From Gemmata palustris (lineage in GTDB: Bacteria > Planctomycetota > Planctomycetia > Gemmatales > Gemmataceae): a DNA stretch of 64,000 nt. Shown one piece after another: positions 35,893 to 45,152 of this stretch. How positions within the stretch are numbered: position 1 is the stretch's first letter; every line of letters starts with the position of its first letter. The notes beneath the pieces are model-generated. The model saw only the letters and a program-made list of their open reading frames with translations, was not told the DNA's origin and did no database searches. Both the position numbers and the translations under genes were made by a program. The stretch lies in the NCBI RefSeq assembly GCF_017939745.1, contig NZ_JAGKQQ010000002.1, positions 806,001-870,000 of the forward strand, given 5' to 3'.

Positions 35893-36974
35893 CGCGACTC
35901 CAGCACGGCGCGCACAAGCGGTTCGGGGACGTTATCGAACAGCTTCACTTCACCGATGCGCGTGGGCAGAATGAACCGCATCTGGCCCCCCACGGCCTTC
36001 TTGTCGCGGCGCATCACCGCGATGAGTTCGTCCGTCCGCCATTGCGCGGGGGGCACGATCGGGAGCGCGAGCGCTTGCAGCAGCTTCGTCTGACGTGCCA
36101 CGAAATCCGCGCCGATTAGTTCCATTTTCTGGGCGAGCCGGGCCGCGCACTCCATCCCGATCGCCACCGCTTCGCCGTGCAGTAGCGTGCCGTACCCGCC
36201 ACACGTCTCGAAGGCATGTGCGAACGTGTGCCCGTAGTTCAGTACGGCTCGCAGGCCGGTCGTTTCGTGCTCGTCCTTCTCCACCACGTCGGCCTTGAGC
36301 CGACAGGAGCGCGAAACAATGTGCATCAGCGCTTGTGGGGCGCGGGCGCGAATCTCGGCAGCGTTGGCCTCCAGGTACGCGAAGAAGTCCGCGTCCAGAA
36401 TGACGCCGTACTTCACGACTTCCGCGAGCCCGCTGAGGAACTCGCGTTCCGGGAGCGTGTCGAGGTACGAGAGGTCGATCCACACGCCGGCGGGCTGGTG
36501 GAACGCGCCGATCAGGTTCTTGCCCTTCGGGTGGTTGATGCCGGTCTTCCCGCCGACGGACGAATCGACCATCGACAGGGACGTCGTCGGTACCATCACG
36601 AGCGGCAGCCCGCGATTGTAGCTCGCGGCAGCGAACCCCGCGAGATCGCCGATCACCCCGCCGCCCACCGCGACCACGGCCGTGCTGCGATCGGCCGCGA
36701 GGTCGTAAAGCGCGTCATAGAGCTTCGCGAGCTGCTCCATGCTCTTCGACGGTTCCCCCGCCGGCACGGTGGCGAATCCGGTTCGTAGCCCCGACGCGGC
36801 AAGGGTCGCTTCGGCCGCGCGGCCGTGGGCCTGCGTATTCGCGTCGCACACGACGAGGGCGGTGGAGGCTTTTCGCAATACAGAACGCACAAAGGGACCG
36901 ATGCCCGCGGGGTCGCCGGGAGTAATGACGATGTCGTAACTGCGGGAGCCGAGATTCACGCGAACGGTGTTCAT
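35889..36974 (-). CDS. aroB: 3-dehydroquinate synthase
   Basis: Second step of the shikimate pathway: DAHP to 3-dehydroquinate, with NAD and a divalent metal. The 361-residue protein has the NAD-binding 'VGGGVIGDLAGFAAASYNRG' and the active-site stretch 'DSSVGGKTGINHPKGKNLIG'. Metal ligands are Glu in 'GLAEVVKYG' and His in 'LNYGHTFAHAFE' and 'LLHGEAVAIGM'. Length matches the family. The start at 36974 is divergent from comEC with 61 bases between. The stop overlaps the start of the GT87-like gene. Confidence 0.97.
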   Translation of the reverse strand: MNTVRVNLGSRSYDIVITPGDPAGIGPFVRSVLRKASTALVVCDANTQAHGRAAEATLAASGLRTGFATVPAGEPSKSMEQLAKLYDALYDLAADRSTAVVAVGGGVIGDLAGFAAASYNRGLPLVMVPTTSLSMVDSSVGGKTGINHPKGKNLIGAFHQPAGVWIDLSYLDTLPEREFLSGLAEVVKYGVILDADFFAYLEANAAEIRARAPQALMHIVSRSCRLKADVVEKDEHETTGLRAVLNYGHTFAHAFETCGGYGTLLHGEAVAIGMECAARLAQKMELIGADFVARQTKLLQALALPIVPPAQWRTDELIAVMRRDKKAVGGQMRFILPTRIGEVKLFDNVPEPLVRAVLESR

Positions 36975-37035
36975 ATCCGCATTTCAGCGAGAACGTGGAG
37001 GTTCGCCAAGTAGCGAGCGGGTACGATATTCGCCG

Positions 37036-39588
37036 ATGCCCGCCAACTCGCCCGCATTTGACGATGCGCCCATCAAGCCCGCCGGGGCTGCGTGGAAGGA
37101 ATTTGCACGCGCGCCGCTCGTGCCGGTGGCTCTGGCCGCATCGGTTGGGTTGCTCGCAGATCGGTACATCGGGGCAACGCTCGAACCTGCGTTACTCACT
37201 GCGGCGACGGCGCTCGTGGGCTGGTATTTCACGCGCCGAACAACTCCACAAACGGCGTTCGGTTGGTTGCTCGTCTGTGCGGGGGCGCTTGCCGCGGCTC
37301 ATCACGATTCGCACCGACATTCTGCCGCGGCCGATGACATTGCCGCGTTCGCGAAAGACACGCCGGTCGCGGTTCGGGTGCGCGGGAGGCTTGCGGAAGA
37401 ACCCGATCGGTTCCGCCCGCCGCGTCACGACCCTCTGTTGACCGTGCAGCGCGACGCGAGCAGTTCGGGTGTGTTGGACGTGACCGCAGTGGAGGGCAAC
37501 GCGGGCTGGCGTCCGGCGTCCGGGAAGGTGCGACTCGCAGTGGAGGGGCGGATCGATGACTTGCATTGCGGCGACGCGGTGGAAGTCTCCGGGCGCCTGA
37601 CTCTTCCCGACGGTCCGCACAACCCCGGCGAGCGCGACTATCGGGCGTTCTTGCTCGATCGGCAAATCACCGCCGACTTGCGTGTGAAGCGCTCGGCGGA
37701 CGCGATGGTGCGCCTCGAAGAAGGCTGGCACTCGTCACTGTTTGGTTGGTTGGCTGTGGTTCGCGGTTGGGGGACGCGCGCACTGTCGCGCTCGTTGCAG
37801 AAGGACGAATCCGGGCTCGCCACTGCACTCCTTCTCGGCGACAGCACGGCTCTGGACCGCGACGAGTGGGCCATCTACGTGCGCACCGGCGTGATTCACG
37901 TGCTTGCGATTTCGGGCCAGCACCTGGTGATTTTGGGCTGGTTCGCGTGGCTCGTGTTTCGGCTGTGTGGCGTGCGCCGGCGGCACGCGGCCTGGGCGGT
38001 CGCGGGACTGTTGCTCGGTTACGCGCTACTCACCGGGGCACGGCCCTCGGCCATTCGCGCCGCGGTGATGGTGTGCGTGGTGTGCGGCGGGATCATTCTA
38101 CGCCGACCGGTCATCATGGCGAACGTGTTCGCGCTGGCGTGGCTCGTTGTGCTGGTCGTGAACCCGACGGACCCGTTCACGGCCGGGTGCCAGTTGTCGT
38201 TTCTGAGTGTGTTCGTTTTGCTGTGGGGTGCGGTGCGTTGGCTCAAGCCGCGCGAACTCACGCCGGTGGAGCAACTCATCGAAGAAACGCGCAGCGTGCC
38301 CGAGAAAATGCTCCGGGCCGTGCTGCGCGCGTTGGGGCAAACGTTCGCAGTCAGTGTCATCCTTACCGCCGTGAACGCACCGCTCGTTCTCGCGTGGCAG
38401 AACGTCGCGTCGCCGATCGGTGTGCTTCTCGGCCCGCCGCTGATTCTGTTGATGGCCATCGCGCTCGTTACGGGCTTCCTGCTGCTCATCGTGTCGCCGG
38501 CGGGTGTGTGGGCCGCCGAACCGTTCGCCCGCGTCACCGAGTGGTGCCTCGTCGCGTGCGAGTGGCTGGTTCACCTCGGCGACCGTGTTCCGGGCGGGCA
38601 CCTCTACGCGCCCGCGCCGCCGATGTGGTGGCTGGTCGGCTTTTACATGCTCGTGGCGGGACTGGTTCTCTTCGATGGAAAGCGGGCGCGGCAATTCCTC
38701 CTGGCGATTTTCGTGTGGGTGTTCGTCGGGCTCGCGCTCGGCCTCACTCCGCGCTCGCCCGACGAACTGCGTGTCACGTTTTTGGCCGTGGGGCACGGCT
38801 GCTGTGTGGTGATCGAAACTCCGGACGGGCGCGTGCTGCTCTACGACACCGGCACCACTGCGGGGCCGGACGCGATGCGCCGGGTGGTGGCCCCATACTT
38901 GTGGAGCCGCGGAATTAGCCGCATTGACGAAGTGTTCCTCTCGCACGCCGACCTCGACCACTTCAACGGGTTGCCCGAACTGCTCCGGCGCTTCCACGTG
39001 GGCCAAGTGACGATGACGCCGACGTTCCCCGATAAGAACAGCCCGGGTGTCGAGGCAGTGTTGGCCGCGTTGGAGAAGCACGACGTTCCGCGCCGCACGG
39101 TGGTCGCGGGCGAGCGTTTCACGGCTGGGAGCGTGTCGTTCGAGGTCTTGCACCCGCCGGCGGTCGGCCCGGAGGGAACTGAGAACGCGCGGAGCCTCGT
39201 GCTCCTGGTGCGCCACGAGGGGCACACGATCCTGCTGACGGGCGATCTGGAAGGCGAAGGGCAGGCGCTCGTGACCGCGAAGCCCATCGCGCCCGTCGAT
39301 GTGCTGCTCGCCCCACACCACGGGGCAAAGACCGCGAATGCCCCACGCGGACCGGCGGATAAGCCCGAACCGGGTACGGTGGCGCTGTGGTCGCGTCCGA
39401 AGCTGGTGGTATCGAGTCAGCGGGCCGGTTCCGCAACGACCCACTTGCACACGAGCTACGGCGCGGTGGGTGCAACGGTCTGGGACACGCCGACCGCGGG
39501 CGCTGTGACCGTGCGCAGCCACGCGACCGGCGTAACCGCGGAAGCGTTCCGCACCCACGAAATGCGCGTCGTCACGCGGGGGAAGTGA
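37036..39588 (+). CDS. comEC: ComEC/Rec2 family DNA-uptake channel with C-terminal metallo-beta-lactamase-like domain
   Basis: An 850-residue inner-membrane protein for passage of single-stranded DNA during transformation. An N-terminal OB-like DUF4131 region ('VRVRGRLAEEPDRF', 'VEVSGRLTLPDGPHNPGERD') is followed by the competence domain ('VIHVLAISGQHLVILG', 'ARPSAIRAAVMVCVVCGG'). The C-terminal MBL domain has 'FLAVGHGCCVVIETPDG', 'LSHADLDHFNGLPELLRRF' and 'LLAPHHGAK', with the metal-binding 'HADLDH' in place. Start 37036 was chosen because the ORF extension above overlaps the aroB leader. No other competence gene is nearby. Confidence 0.93.
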   Translation: MPANSPAFDDAPIKPAGAAWKEFARAPLVPVALAASVGLLADRYIGATLEPALLTAATALVGWYFTRRTTPQTAFGWLLVCAGALAAAHHDSHRHSAAADDIAAFAKDTPVAVRVRGRLAEEPDRFRPPRHDPLLTVQRDASSSGVLDVTAVEGNAGWRPASGKVRLAVEGRIDDLHCGDAVEVSGRLTLPDGPHNPGERDYRAFLLDRQITADLRVKRSADAMVRLEEGWHSSLFGWLAVVRGWGTRALSRSLQKDESGLATALLLGDSTALDRDEWAIYVRTGVIHVLAISGQHLVILGWFAWLVFRLCGVRRRHAAWAVAGLLLGYALLTGARPSAIRAAVMVCVVCGGIILRRPVIMANVFALAWLVVLVVNPTDPFTAGCQLSFLSVFVLLWGAVRWLKPRELTPVEQLIEETRSVPEKMLRAVLRALGQTFAVSVILTAVNAPLVLAWQNVASPIGVLLGPPLILLMAIALVTGFLLLIVSPAGVWAAEPFARVTEWCLVACEWLVHLGDRVPGGHLYAPAPPMWWLVGFYMLVAGLVLFDGKRARQFLLAIFVWVFVGLALGLTPRSPDELRVTFLAVGHGCCVVIETPDGRVLLYDTGTTAGPDAMRRVVAPYLWSRGISRIDEVFLSHADLDHFNGLPELLRRFHVGQVTMTPTFPDKNSPGVEAVLAALEKHDVPRRTVVAGERFTAGSVSFEVLHPPAVGPEGTENARSLVLLVRHEGHTILLTGDLEGEGQALVTAKPIAPVDVLLAPHHGAKTANAPRGPADKPEPGTVALWSRPKLVVSSQRAGSATTHLHTSYGAVGATVWDTPTAGAVTVRSHATGVTAEAFRTHEMRVVTRGK

Positions 39589-39666
39589 GGTAGGCCGAAA
39601 CGAACCGTTGGCGACGAGAACCGGCACCGGGTATCATGGGGCGAAAGGCGGTTCGGAGGACGAGGG

Positions 39667-40278
39667 ATGTCAGAAAAGGAATGGTTCCGGTCCCGCAATC
39701 CAACCCACGTTCTGGATTGTCTGGAAGGGCGAGCAAGTGACCGTAAATTGCGACTGTTCACTTGCGCGTGTTGCCGTCGCATTTGGAACGTAATTCCGAA
39801 CGAAAACCGTAATATCGTGGAAGTTGCCGAACGGTATGCCGATGGAATCGACAATGAGCAAACACTCAATGATGCCATCACGAAAATGATCGGCGGCAAT
39901 GAGGCGCACGTTTGTGCGGTGGGAGCGACGACGCACTCCGACAGTCGAAAGGTTGCCTGTAGCGGAGCATGGAATGCCCGTTGTGCCACCGCCTTGCCGA
40001 ACATTGATGTTGAAAGCCCCTTTCAAATCGCATTACTACACGACATCTTCGGCAATCCCTTCCACCCCGTCTCCCTCGACCCGTCTTGGCTCACTTCTAC
40101 TGTCGTCGCCCTTGCCGAAGGCATCTACCAAGGGCGTACCTTCGACCGGATGCCGATCCTTGCGGATGCACTTCAAGACGCCGGGTGCGACAACGACGAC
40201 ATCCTGACGCACTGCCGGGACGTCGGGTCGCACGTCCGGGGCTGTTGGGTCGTTGATCTGATCTTGGGAAAGGGGTGA
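39667..40278 (+). CDS. Gemmata-type 'EW..DP / HVRGCW' family protein
   Basis: A 203-residue member of the paralogous family, apparently intact. It starts behind GGAGGACGAGGG with 'MSEKEWFRSRNPTHVLDCLE'. The Cys/Arg-rich signature 'RLFTCACCRRIWNVI' and 'VEVAERYADGID' follow. The conserved tail is 'MPILADALQDAGCDNDDILT', then 'HVRGCWVVDLILGKG'. The 'C.CC' in the front and Cys/His/Trp in the tail are invariant among the copies here and could bind metal, which is speculation. No signal peptide. It lies downstream of comEC on the same strand, but codon usage looks less GC-extreme. Confidence 0.82.
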   Translation: MSEKEWFRSRNPTHVLDCLEGRASDRKLRLFTCACCRRIWNVIPNENRNIVEVAERYADGIDNEQTLNDAITKMIGGNEAHVCAVGATTHSDSRKVACSGAWNARCATALPNIDVESPFQIALLHDIFGNPFHPVSLDPSWLTSTVVALAEGIYQGRTFDRMPILADALQDAGCDNDDILTHCRDVGSHVRGCWVVDLILGKG

Positions 40279-40321
40279 ACTTCATGCGGAGCACGTTCGT
40301 GATTTCGGCTACGGCGACGTT

Positions 40322-40609
40322 CTAGTGGGTGCCAGTGGATGTCGGCATGTAAACACGCGGTCCTTCCCACGAGTCAGACTTGTTGTCGATAAATTGAGAA
40401 AACGCATTGCCCGGGGTTGTGCCGCCGCTTTGGGCGGGCTTACGGAGTGCGTCGGGGCGCTGCTCGGTGGGTGGTTGTGAGTCGGACCGCTTGAACTCTG
40501 CCGAACCAGTTGCGCTGCGGGTTCCTCGACTTTCCCCCTGACAGAGTCCGCACCCGCTCAGCAGGAATGCAACGAGCGCAATTCCCGCCCACTTCGGTTG
40601 GTGGCTCAT
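40322..40609 (-). CDS. Small lipoprotein, 95 aa
   Basis: The start at 40609 has GGGG about nine bases upstream. It gives a short lipoprotein signal, 'WAGIALVAFLLSGC', with the lipidation Cys near residue 20. The mature part is about 75 residues, hydrophilic and Ser/Thr/Pro-rich, without a known domain. A start six codons upstream is also possible. It converges on the Gemmata-family gene. Function unknown. Confidence 0.65.
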   Translation of the reverse strand: MSHQPKWAGIALVAFLLSGCGLCQGESRGTRSATGSAEFKRSDSQPPTEQRPDALRKPAQSGGTTPGNAFSQFIDNKSDSWEGPRVYMPTSTGTH

Positions 40610-40691
40610 CGCTTTACCCCTGTTCATTTTAGATAGGGCGTGAAAATAACGCAGGGGTACGGAGCGTCAAGAGCGGTTTGTTGAGCCTCGC

Positions 40692-41171
40692 TCACTCCGG
40701 CTGTTTCTTCCGCTCGTGGATGCGTTCGAGCAGGTTGTCCCAGGTCACGGCTGATTTCGGGGCCGGGGTGCGGGTGCTCGTGGAGGGGGATTTCGGCTTT
40801 GCGTGCGGGGTGAAGATGCGCTCCTCGCCCATGCGGTCCCACATCATGCGCGCGAAAGGCGTGGGCTCGATCGGTTCGTCCGGCTCCCAGCGCCCGGTCT
40901 TGGTGGGGCGGATGAACTTGCCGGCGCGGAGCCGGCGCAGGGTGCGGTGCGCTTCGCCTTCACGGGTAAACTGCGGGAACACGGCCCGCACCGTAAGCGC
41001 CACGCCCGTGTGGTTCATGATGACGCGCAGCACGTCCCGCTCCTCCGCCCGGAGTTGCTTCGCGAGGGCGCGCATCTCGCTCAAGAGCCACCCGAAGTTG
41101 GCCTTGAGATCCCGAGCGGTGCAGCGAATCATCACGCTATCGACATCAATGTCCACTTGCGACGCTTTCAT
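40692..41171 (-). CDS. Unknown protein, copy A of a tandem pair
   Basis: A 159-residue soluble protein. ATG 41171 is supported by GGAG upstream. The conserved body shared with the next gene includes 'IDVDSVMIRCTARD', 'ERDVLRVIMNHTGVALTVRA', 'VFPQF', 'AHRTLRRLRAGKFIRPT' and 'PFARMMWDRMGEERIF'. The helical pattern around 'TLRRLRAGKFIRP' suggests a winged-helix DNA-binding fold with a wing ending in Arg-Pro. The Lys/Pro-rich tail is not conserved. I do not know the family. Upstream sequence is partly duplicated at copy B. Confidence 0.7.
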   Translation of the reverse strand: MKASQVDIDVDSVMIRCTARDLKANFGWLLSEMRALAKQLRAEERDVLRVIMNHTGVALTVRAVFPQFTREGEAHRTLRRLRAGKFIRPTKTGRWEPDEPIEPTPFARMMWDRMGEERIFTPHAKPKSPSTSTRTPAPKSAVTWDNLLERIHERKKQPE

Positions 41172-41386
41172 CCGGTTCTCCGTGCCGGTGCCCGCTCGTG
41201 CTAATGCGCCGGGCGGGGACGAATACGAATTCGAGTGATGGGCGTGTGGCGATGGGCGTTGAGTGTGCCACACACCTTAGTTGAGGATTTGACGTGAAGC
41301 AAATACGTGCGCGGTGTGAACGCGCGGATTGAGGGCTCGCATGTGGTCGCGCATGAATTCGACACCGGCTTCGTGCCGGAGTGGAG

Positions 41387-41487
41387 GCGCGCTTTGGTGA
41401 ACCCCGCCCGCAAGGGCGGTGGGTTGCTGCCCAATGCGGTGAGACCGTTACCCACCGCCCTTGCGGGCGGGGTTCACCAAAGCGCGC
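41387..41487. repeat. Perfect 38-bp inverted repeat, 25-base loop
   Basis: Arms 41387-41424 and 41450-41487 are exact reverse complements. Their core GAACCCCGCCCGCAAGGGCG recurs three times at 50.8-51.0 kb. It lies 13 bases past the stop of copy B on the minus strand and could end its transcript before copy A. Confidence 0.88.
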
Positions 41488-41499
41488 AACGCGACGAAA

Positions 41500-42039
41500 T
41501 CACCCCTGGGTGTCTTCGTCGTTCAGGAAGTCCAGCACATCGCCTTCGTCCCACTTCGCGCCGGAGCGCGTGCCCCTTGCCTTCGCGGGCGCCGGGAGCG
41601 CGACTTCGACCGGTTCGTCCGCTCCGGGCAGCGCGAGATCGATGTCGTCCTCCTCCAATTCGGGCGGGTCGCCGAACACGCCGGCCTCACCGAGCCGGTC
41701 CCACACGATCCGCGCGAACGGGCGGATCTCGATGTGCTCGCCGGTGTCCCAGCAGTCCCGGCCCGCGGGTCGGATGAATTGTGCGGTACGCAATTTACGG
41801 AGCGTGGTGTGCGCGTCGGAACCGCGGGCGAAATCCGGGAACACCTCGCCCGCCGTTAGCGCCCCGCTCTCGTGCGACATAATTTGCCGGAGCGCGTCGC
41901 GTTCGTCCGGGCGAATGAACGGGGCCGCGGACCGCATCTCGCGGAGCAGGCCCGCGAACACGGTGGCGACCTCGTCGGTCGTGCAGCTCATCGTGACCGC
42001 GCCCAGGTCGAGGTCGATTTCGGATTGGGTCAGATTCAT
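41500..42039 (-). CDS. Unknown protein, copy B of a tandem pair
   Basis: A 179-residue paralogue of the gene at 40692-41171. ATG 42039 follows GGGAGGACCGG. Shared segments are 'IDLDLGAVTMSCTTDE', 'ERDALRQIMSHESGALTAGE', 'VFPDF', 'AHTTLRKLRTAQFIRPA' and 'PFARIVWDRLGEAGVFG'. The tail is acidic and differs ('PPELEEDDIDLALPGADEP'). The longer ORF above 42039 is rejected because the alignment with copy A begins near the chosen start. The pair arose by tandem duplication and has since diverged, most strongly in the tails. Confidence 0.7.
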   Translation of the reverse strand: MNLTQSEIDLDLGAVTMSCTTDEVATVFAGLLREMRSAAPFIRPDERDALRQIMSHESGALTAGEVFPDFARGSDAHTTLRKLRTAQFIRPAGRDCWDTGEHIEIRPFARIVWDRLGEAGVFGDPPELEEDDIDLALPGADEPVEVALPAPAKARGTRSGAKWDEGDVLDFLNDEDTQG

Positions 42040-42602
42040 CCGGTCCTCCCAGTGTCGCTGGACCCACGGAACACGCGCCGAACGCGGCCGCGCTCGCGGG
42101 TAGTGATTGGAATGGCGACGGGGCGAATACGAGCGAAGGCGATAGATGTGGGCCGAGGCGATGGGCAACGTAACGATGGGCGAGTCAGTGTCAGTCTAAC
42201 CGAAGGGGTGGGCCGACGCAAGTAGTTCCCCGAACCGAAATTGCACGCGGAGATCGAACCTGAGTTGCGGGGCGCGATCGAGGCACGTTCGGGCCGTCAT
42301 TACCCGAGCAGCTACGAAGCTACGCCCCGTGTGCAACGCAATCCGTTCTCAATACCCCAAGTTAACGGCGCGCGTAACCCGGCAGTTGGCCCCACCAACC
42401 ACCAAGTCGCCATGTGAAGAAGTCGTGAAGAATTTGTGTTGCATTTGGGGCACTCATTCGCTAACTTTGGTCCATGTGTGACTGAACCTGTCGGCCCGCA
42501 ATGTCGACCGGTTCGTTCGCGCAACACATCTCCCACAAATTCGGTCACAACCAGTCGCCCGTCTCAAACGGTCGGCAGCGCCCTCACTTTGCAAGGCCCA
42601 AC
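42040..42602. other. Gap between copy B and the pseudopilin gene
   Basis: No gene seen. The first 150 bases are the leader of copy B and share words with the leader of copy A (GCGAATACGA, CGATGGGCG). The right half is the upstream region of the pseudopilin; no promoter could be picked with confidence. Confidence 0.5.
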
Positions 42603-43643
42603 ATGCGTCGCAAAGGCTTCACCCTCATCGAATTGCTGGTGGTAATCGCCATCATCGCGATTCTCATCGGTCTCTTACTCCCCGCCGTACAAAAGGTGCG
42701 CGAGGCGGCCGCCCGAATCAAGTGCGCCAACAACCTGAAGCAACTCGGACTCGCACTGCACTCGCACCACGATTCCTACAACGCGCTACCGAAGGTCGAT
42801 GGCTTCAACATGGGCTGGGGGCACTTGCCGCGCTTGCTGCCCTACATCGAACAAGACAATTTGTATCGTCAGATCCGGTTCGATGTGAACGTTACGTGCG
42901 AGGCAATGGCCGTTATCCGTCAGGCCAAAATCCCCGTTCTGCTCTGCCCCAGTGACCCGCGGTCGGGGGCCATGAGTGACAACCGCACGATGCCCGTTGC
43001 GGGCTGTCCGCAGTTGGGCACGTCGGGGGCGCCGGACGGGACCGGGAGCTTCTTCCGCGGCTGGCACAGCAATTACGTCGGCAGTTACGGCGACGGCTTC
43101 AACAACATCGCTTCGCCCGCGGTCGATCCTTACGGCGGGGACGGGGCACGAGTTGCCTACGGGTGCGGCGGGTGCGGGAGCAACAACACGGTGAGCGCGA
43201 CCACCGCGTGCCCGCAACCGGGCCAGGGCTACGGGGGCGGGACCAACCACCGCGGGCTCTTCGACTACACCGGCACCACACCCCCGATCAATTTCTCCTC
43301 CATCACCGACGGACTGAGCAACACCATCGCCTTCGGGCACACCGATTGGTCCACCTCGTCGAACAGTTCCATCTGGATGAGCAGCACCGGTTCGGTTCAC
43401 GGCACGAGCATCCCGCCGAACTGGAAGCTCCGCGTCTGCCAATCAACTGCCGGCATGTCGGTCGATGCGTGCGGCGGGGTCACGTCGAGCTGGATGGGGC
43501 GCGGGTTCGCGAGCCGGCACACGGGCGGGATCATGGTGACTCTCGCGGACGGCTCGGTCCGCTTCGTCCCGGAAGCCATTAACCAGTTCACTTACAACGC
43601 TCTGGGCAGTCGAGCCGGGGGCGAGGTCGTCGGGGACTACTGA
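42603..43643 (+). CDS. DUF1559 type II pseudopilin-like protein
   Basis: A 346-residue member of the DUF1559 family, present in dozens to hundreds of copies in planctomycetes. The prepilin leader is 'MRRKG' before '[20 protein letters not shown]', with the +5 Glu present. The rest of the N-terminal helix ('[20 protein letters not shown]') leads into '[19 protein letters not shown]' and a Gly/Ser/Thr-rich globular domain. The end '[17 protein letters not shown]' is diagnostic. It should be cleaved by a prepilin peptidase and assembled or anchored at the inner membrane. A small lipoprotein gene follows 22 bases later, a common pairing. Confidence 0.95.
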   Translation: MRRKGFTLIELLVVIAIIAILIGLLLPAVQKVREAAARIKCANNLKQLGLALHSHHDSYNALPKVDGFNMGWGHLPRLLPYIEQDNLYRQIRFDVNVTCEAMAVIRQAKIPVLLCPSDPRSGAMSDNRTMPVAGCPQLGTSGAPDGTGSFFRGWHSNYVGSYGDGFNNIASPAVDPYGGDGARVAYGCGGCGSNNTVSATTACPQPGQGYGGGTNHRGLFDYTGTTPPINFSSITDGLSNTIAFGHTDWSTSSNSSIWMSSTGSVHGTSIPPNWKLRVCQSTAGMSVDACGGVTSSWMGRGFASRHTGGIMVTLADGSVRFVPEAINQFTYNALGSRAGGEVVGDY

Positions 43644-43665
43644 CCCCCAATTTAAGGAACCCTCA

Positions 43666-44145
43666 ATGAGTTTCGGTTCTCTGCGCGCGAGCGCGCCGGT
43701 TGCCGGCGCCGCTCTGGCAGTCGCACTATTGATCGGCTGTGGCTCCCAGAACGGTGTGCCGGTCGCGAAGGCCCGCGGGACGATCACGTACAAGGGGAAA
43801 CCGGTCGCGAAAGCCGCCGTGTCCTTCATTCCCGAAACGCCGGGCACGATCCCGGCGCTGGCAACGACCGACGAGAACGGCGTCTACGCGCTGTCCACTT
43901 ACGGGAACGGTGACGGCGCGCCGGTCGGCCGGTGCCGCGTGGCGATCTCACTGACCGGCCCGTCCCCGCCGCTCCCGGAGCATCTGGCCAAAGCCGAGGC
44001 CGCCGCGGAAACGCTGCGGATGCCGGGCAAGCCGCTGATCCCGAAAAAATACTTCTCGCCCGAGACGTCGCGCCTCACGGCCGAAGTCCTTGCCAAAACC
44101 GACAACGTGTTCGATTTCACGTTGGAAGGTGACCTGACGCCGTAA
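43666..44145 (+). CDS. Lipoprotein with carboxypeptidase-regulatory-like domain
   Basis: A 159-residue lipoprotein: 'GAALAVALLIGCG' places the lipidated Cys at about residue 25. The mature part begins with 'ARGTITYKGKPVAKAAVSFI' and 'ATTDENGVYALSTYGNGDGA', a single Ig-like carboxypeptidase-regulatory fold. These short lipoproteins typically follow DUF1559 genes in planctomycetes. Their role is unknown; surface display or pseudopilus-associated functions are plausible. A strong terminator follows immediately. Confidence 0.85.
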   Translation: MSFGSLRASAPVAGAALAVALLIGCGSQNGVPVAKARGTITYKGKPVAKAAVSFIPETPGTIPALATTDENGVYALSTYGNGDGAPVGRCRVAISLTGPSPPLPEHLAKAEAAAETLRMPGKPLIPKKYFSPETSRLTAEVLAKTDNVFDFTLEGDLTP

Positions 44146-44184
44146 CAAGGGGGGCGCGCCGCACTTGCGGCGCGCCCCCCTTGT
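44145..44184 (+). terminator. Very strong hairpin terminator
   Basis: ACAAGGGGGGCGCGCCGC (44145-44162) and its exact reverse complement (44167-44184) form an 18-bp stem with a four-base loop. It begins at the last base of the lipoprotein stop codon. Confidence 0.85.
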
Positions 44185-44414
44185 CTGATGCTGACCGCAC
44201 CACATCTTTCAATTCACCAACAACGACCATTCGCTTTTCGTCGCTCGCTGCGAGCGGTCTCGCACCCACTTCGCGTTGACAGGCTCGTTCGCGGCGCTGT
44301 ACCACTTGTGGTCATTACACGGGCGCGCTCTGAAAGATCCCCATACCGCTCCGGCTAAGTTCATTGGGAGTGGCGCGACCCCTCAAGTATTCACAAGACA
44401 GCGCAGGAGCTGGT

Positions 44415-45152
44415 GTGCCTCTCGATCTTCCGGTTGTCGTACTTTGCGGCGGACTCGGGACGCGGCTGCGGTCCGCGGTCAGTAACCGCCCGAAAGCACT
44501 CGCCCCCGTCGGCAACGAACCGTTCCTCGCGGTGCAACTCGAGCTCCTCCGTCAGCGCGGGGCGCGGCGATTCGTGCTGTGCGTCGGGCACATGGCGGAC
44601 CAGATCGAGGCAGAATTCGGCGACGGCTCGCGCCTCGGCGTTCGCATCGACTACTCCCACGACGGCGAGAAACTGCTCGGCACCGGCGGCGCCCTGAAGC
44701 GCGCGGAGCGGTTCTTCGCGCCCGCGGCCGTTGTGGTGAACGGCGACACGTACATTGATGTCGACCTGCGCCAGCTCGCTCACACGCACGCATCCGCACA
44801 CACTCGTTGGCAGAACACAGCAGCGACGCTCACACTGGCACGTATGCCGGACGCCAGCCGCTACGGGAGCATCGACACGGACGGTAGCTGCGTGAAAGCG
44901 TTCCGCGAGAAAGAAACCGGCGCCGCGCAAAGCGGGTGGGTGAACGCGGGCGTATACGTCATCGAACGCGACCTCCTCGCGCGCGTCCCCGCCGGCGAAG
45001 TTGTATCGCTGGAACGCGACGTGTTCCCGGCCGCGCTCCGCGACGGTTTAACGCTCGCGGCGTTCTCACAGGAAGAAGGGTTCCACGACATCGGCACGCC
45101 GGATGACTTCCGCGGGTTCGTGGCGAAGCGGGAAGCGATCCATGCCACGTGA
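44415..45152 (+). CDS. hddC: Sugar-1-phosphate nucleotidyltransferase (heptose-1-phosphate guanylyltransferase-like)
   Basis: A 245-residue nucleotidyltransferase. The nucleotide-binding 'VVLCGGLGTRLRSAVSNRPK' is complete, with 'DYSHDGEKLLGTGGAL' and the metal Asp in 'VVVNGDTYIDVD'. 'FHDIGTPDDFRGF' is the usual end. GTG 44415 is preferred because GGAG precedes it; an upstream TTG (44364) is also in frame. The overlap with gmhB makes D-glycero-alpha-D-manno-heptose-1-phosphate guanylyltransferase the likely role. A mannose or glucose substrate cannot be excluded by sequence alone. Confidence 0.85.
   Translation: MPLDLPVVVLCGGLGTRLRSAVSNRPKALAPVGNEPFLAVQLELLRQRGARRFVLCVGHMADQIEAEFGDGSRLGVRIDYSHDGEKLLGTGGALKRAERFFAPAAVVVNGDTYIDVDLRQLAHTHASAHTRWQNTAATLTLARMPDASRYGSIDTDGSCVKAFREKETGAAQSGWVNAGVYVIERDLLARVPAGEVVSLERDVFPAALRDGLTLAAFSQEEGFHDIGTPDDFRGFVAKREAIHAT

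Noticed and set aside
38098-39627. 509-codon frame antisense to comEC
   Set aside because: comEC has intact channel and MBL motifs on the other strand.
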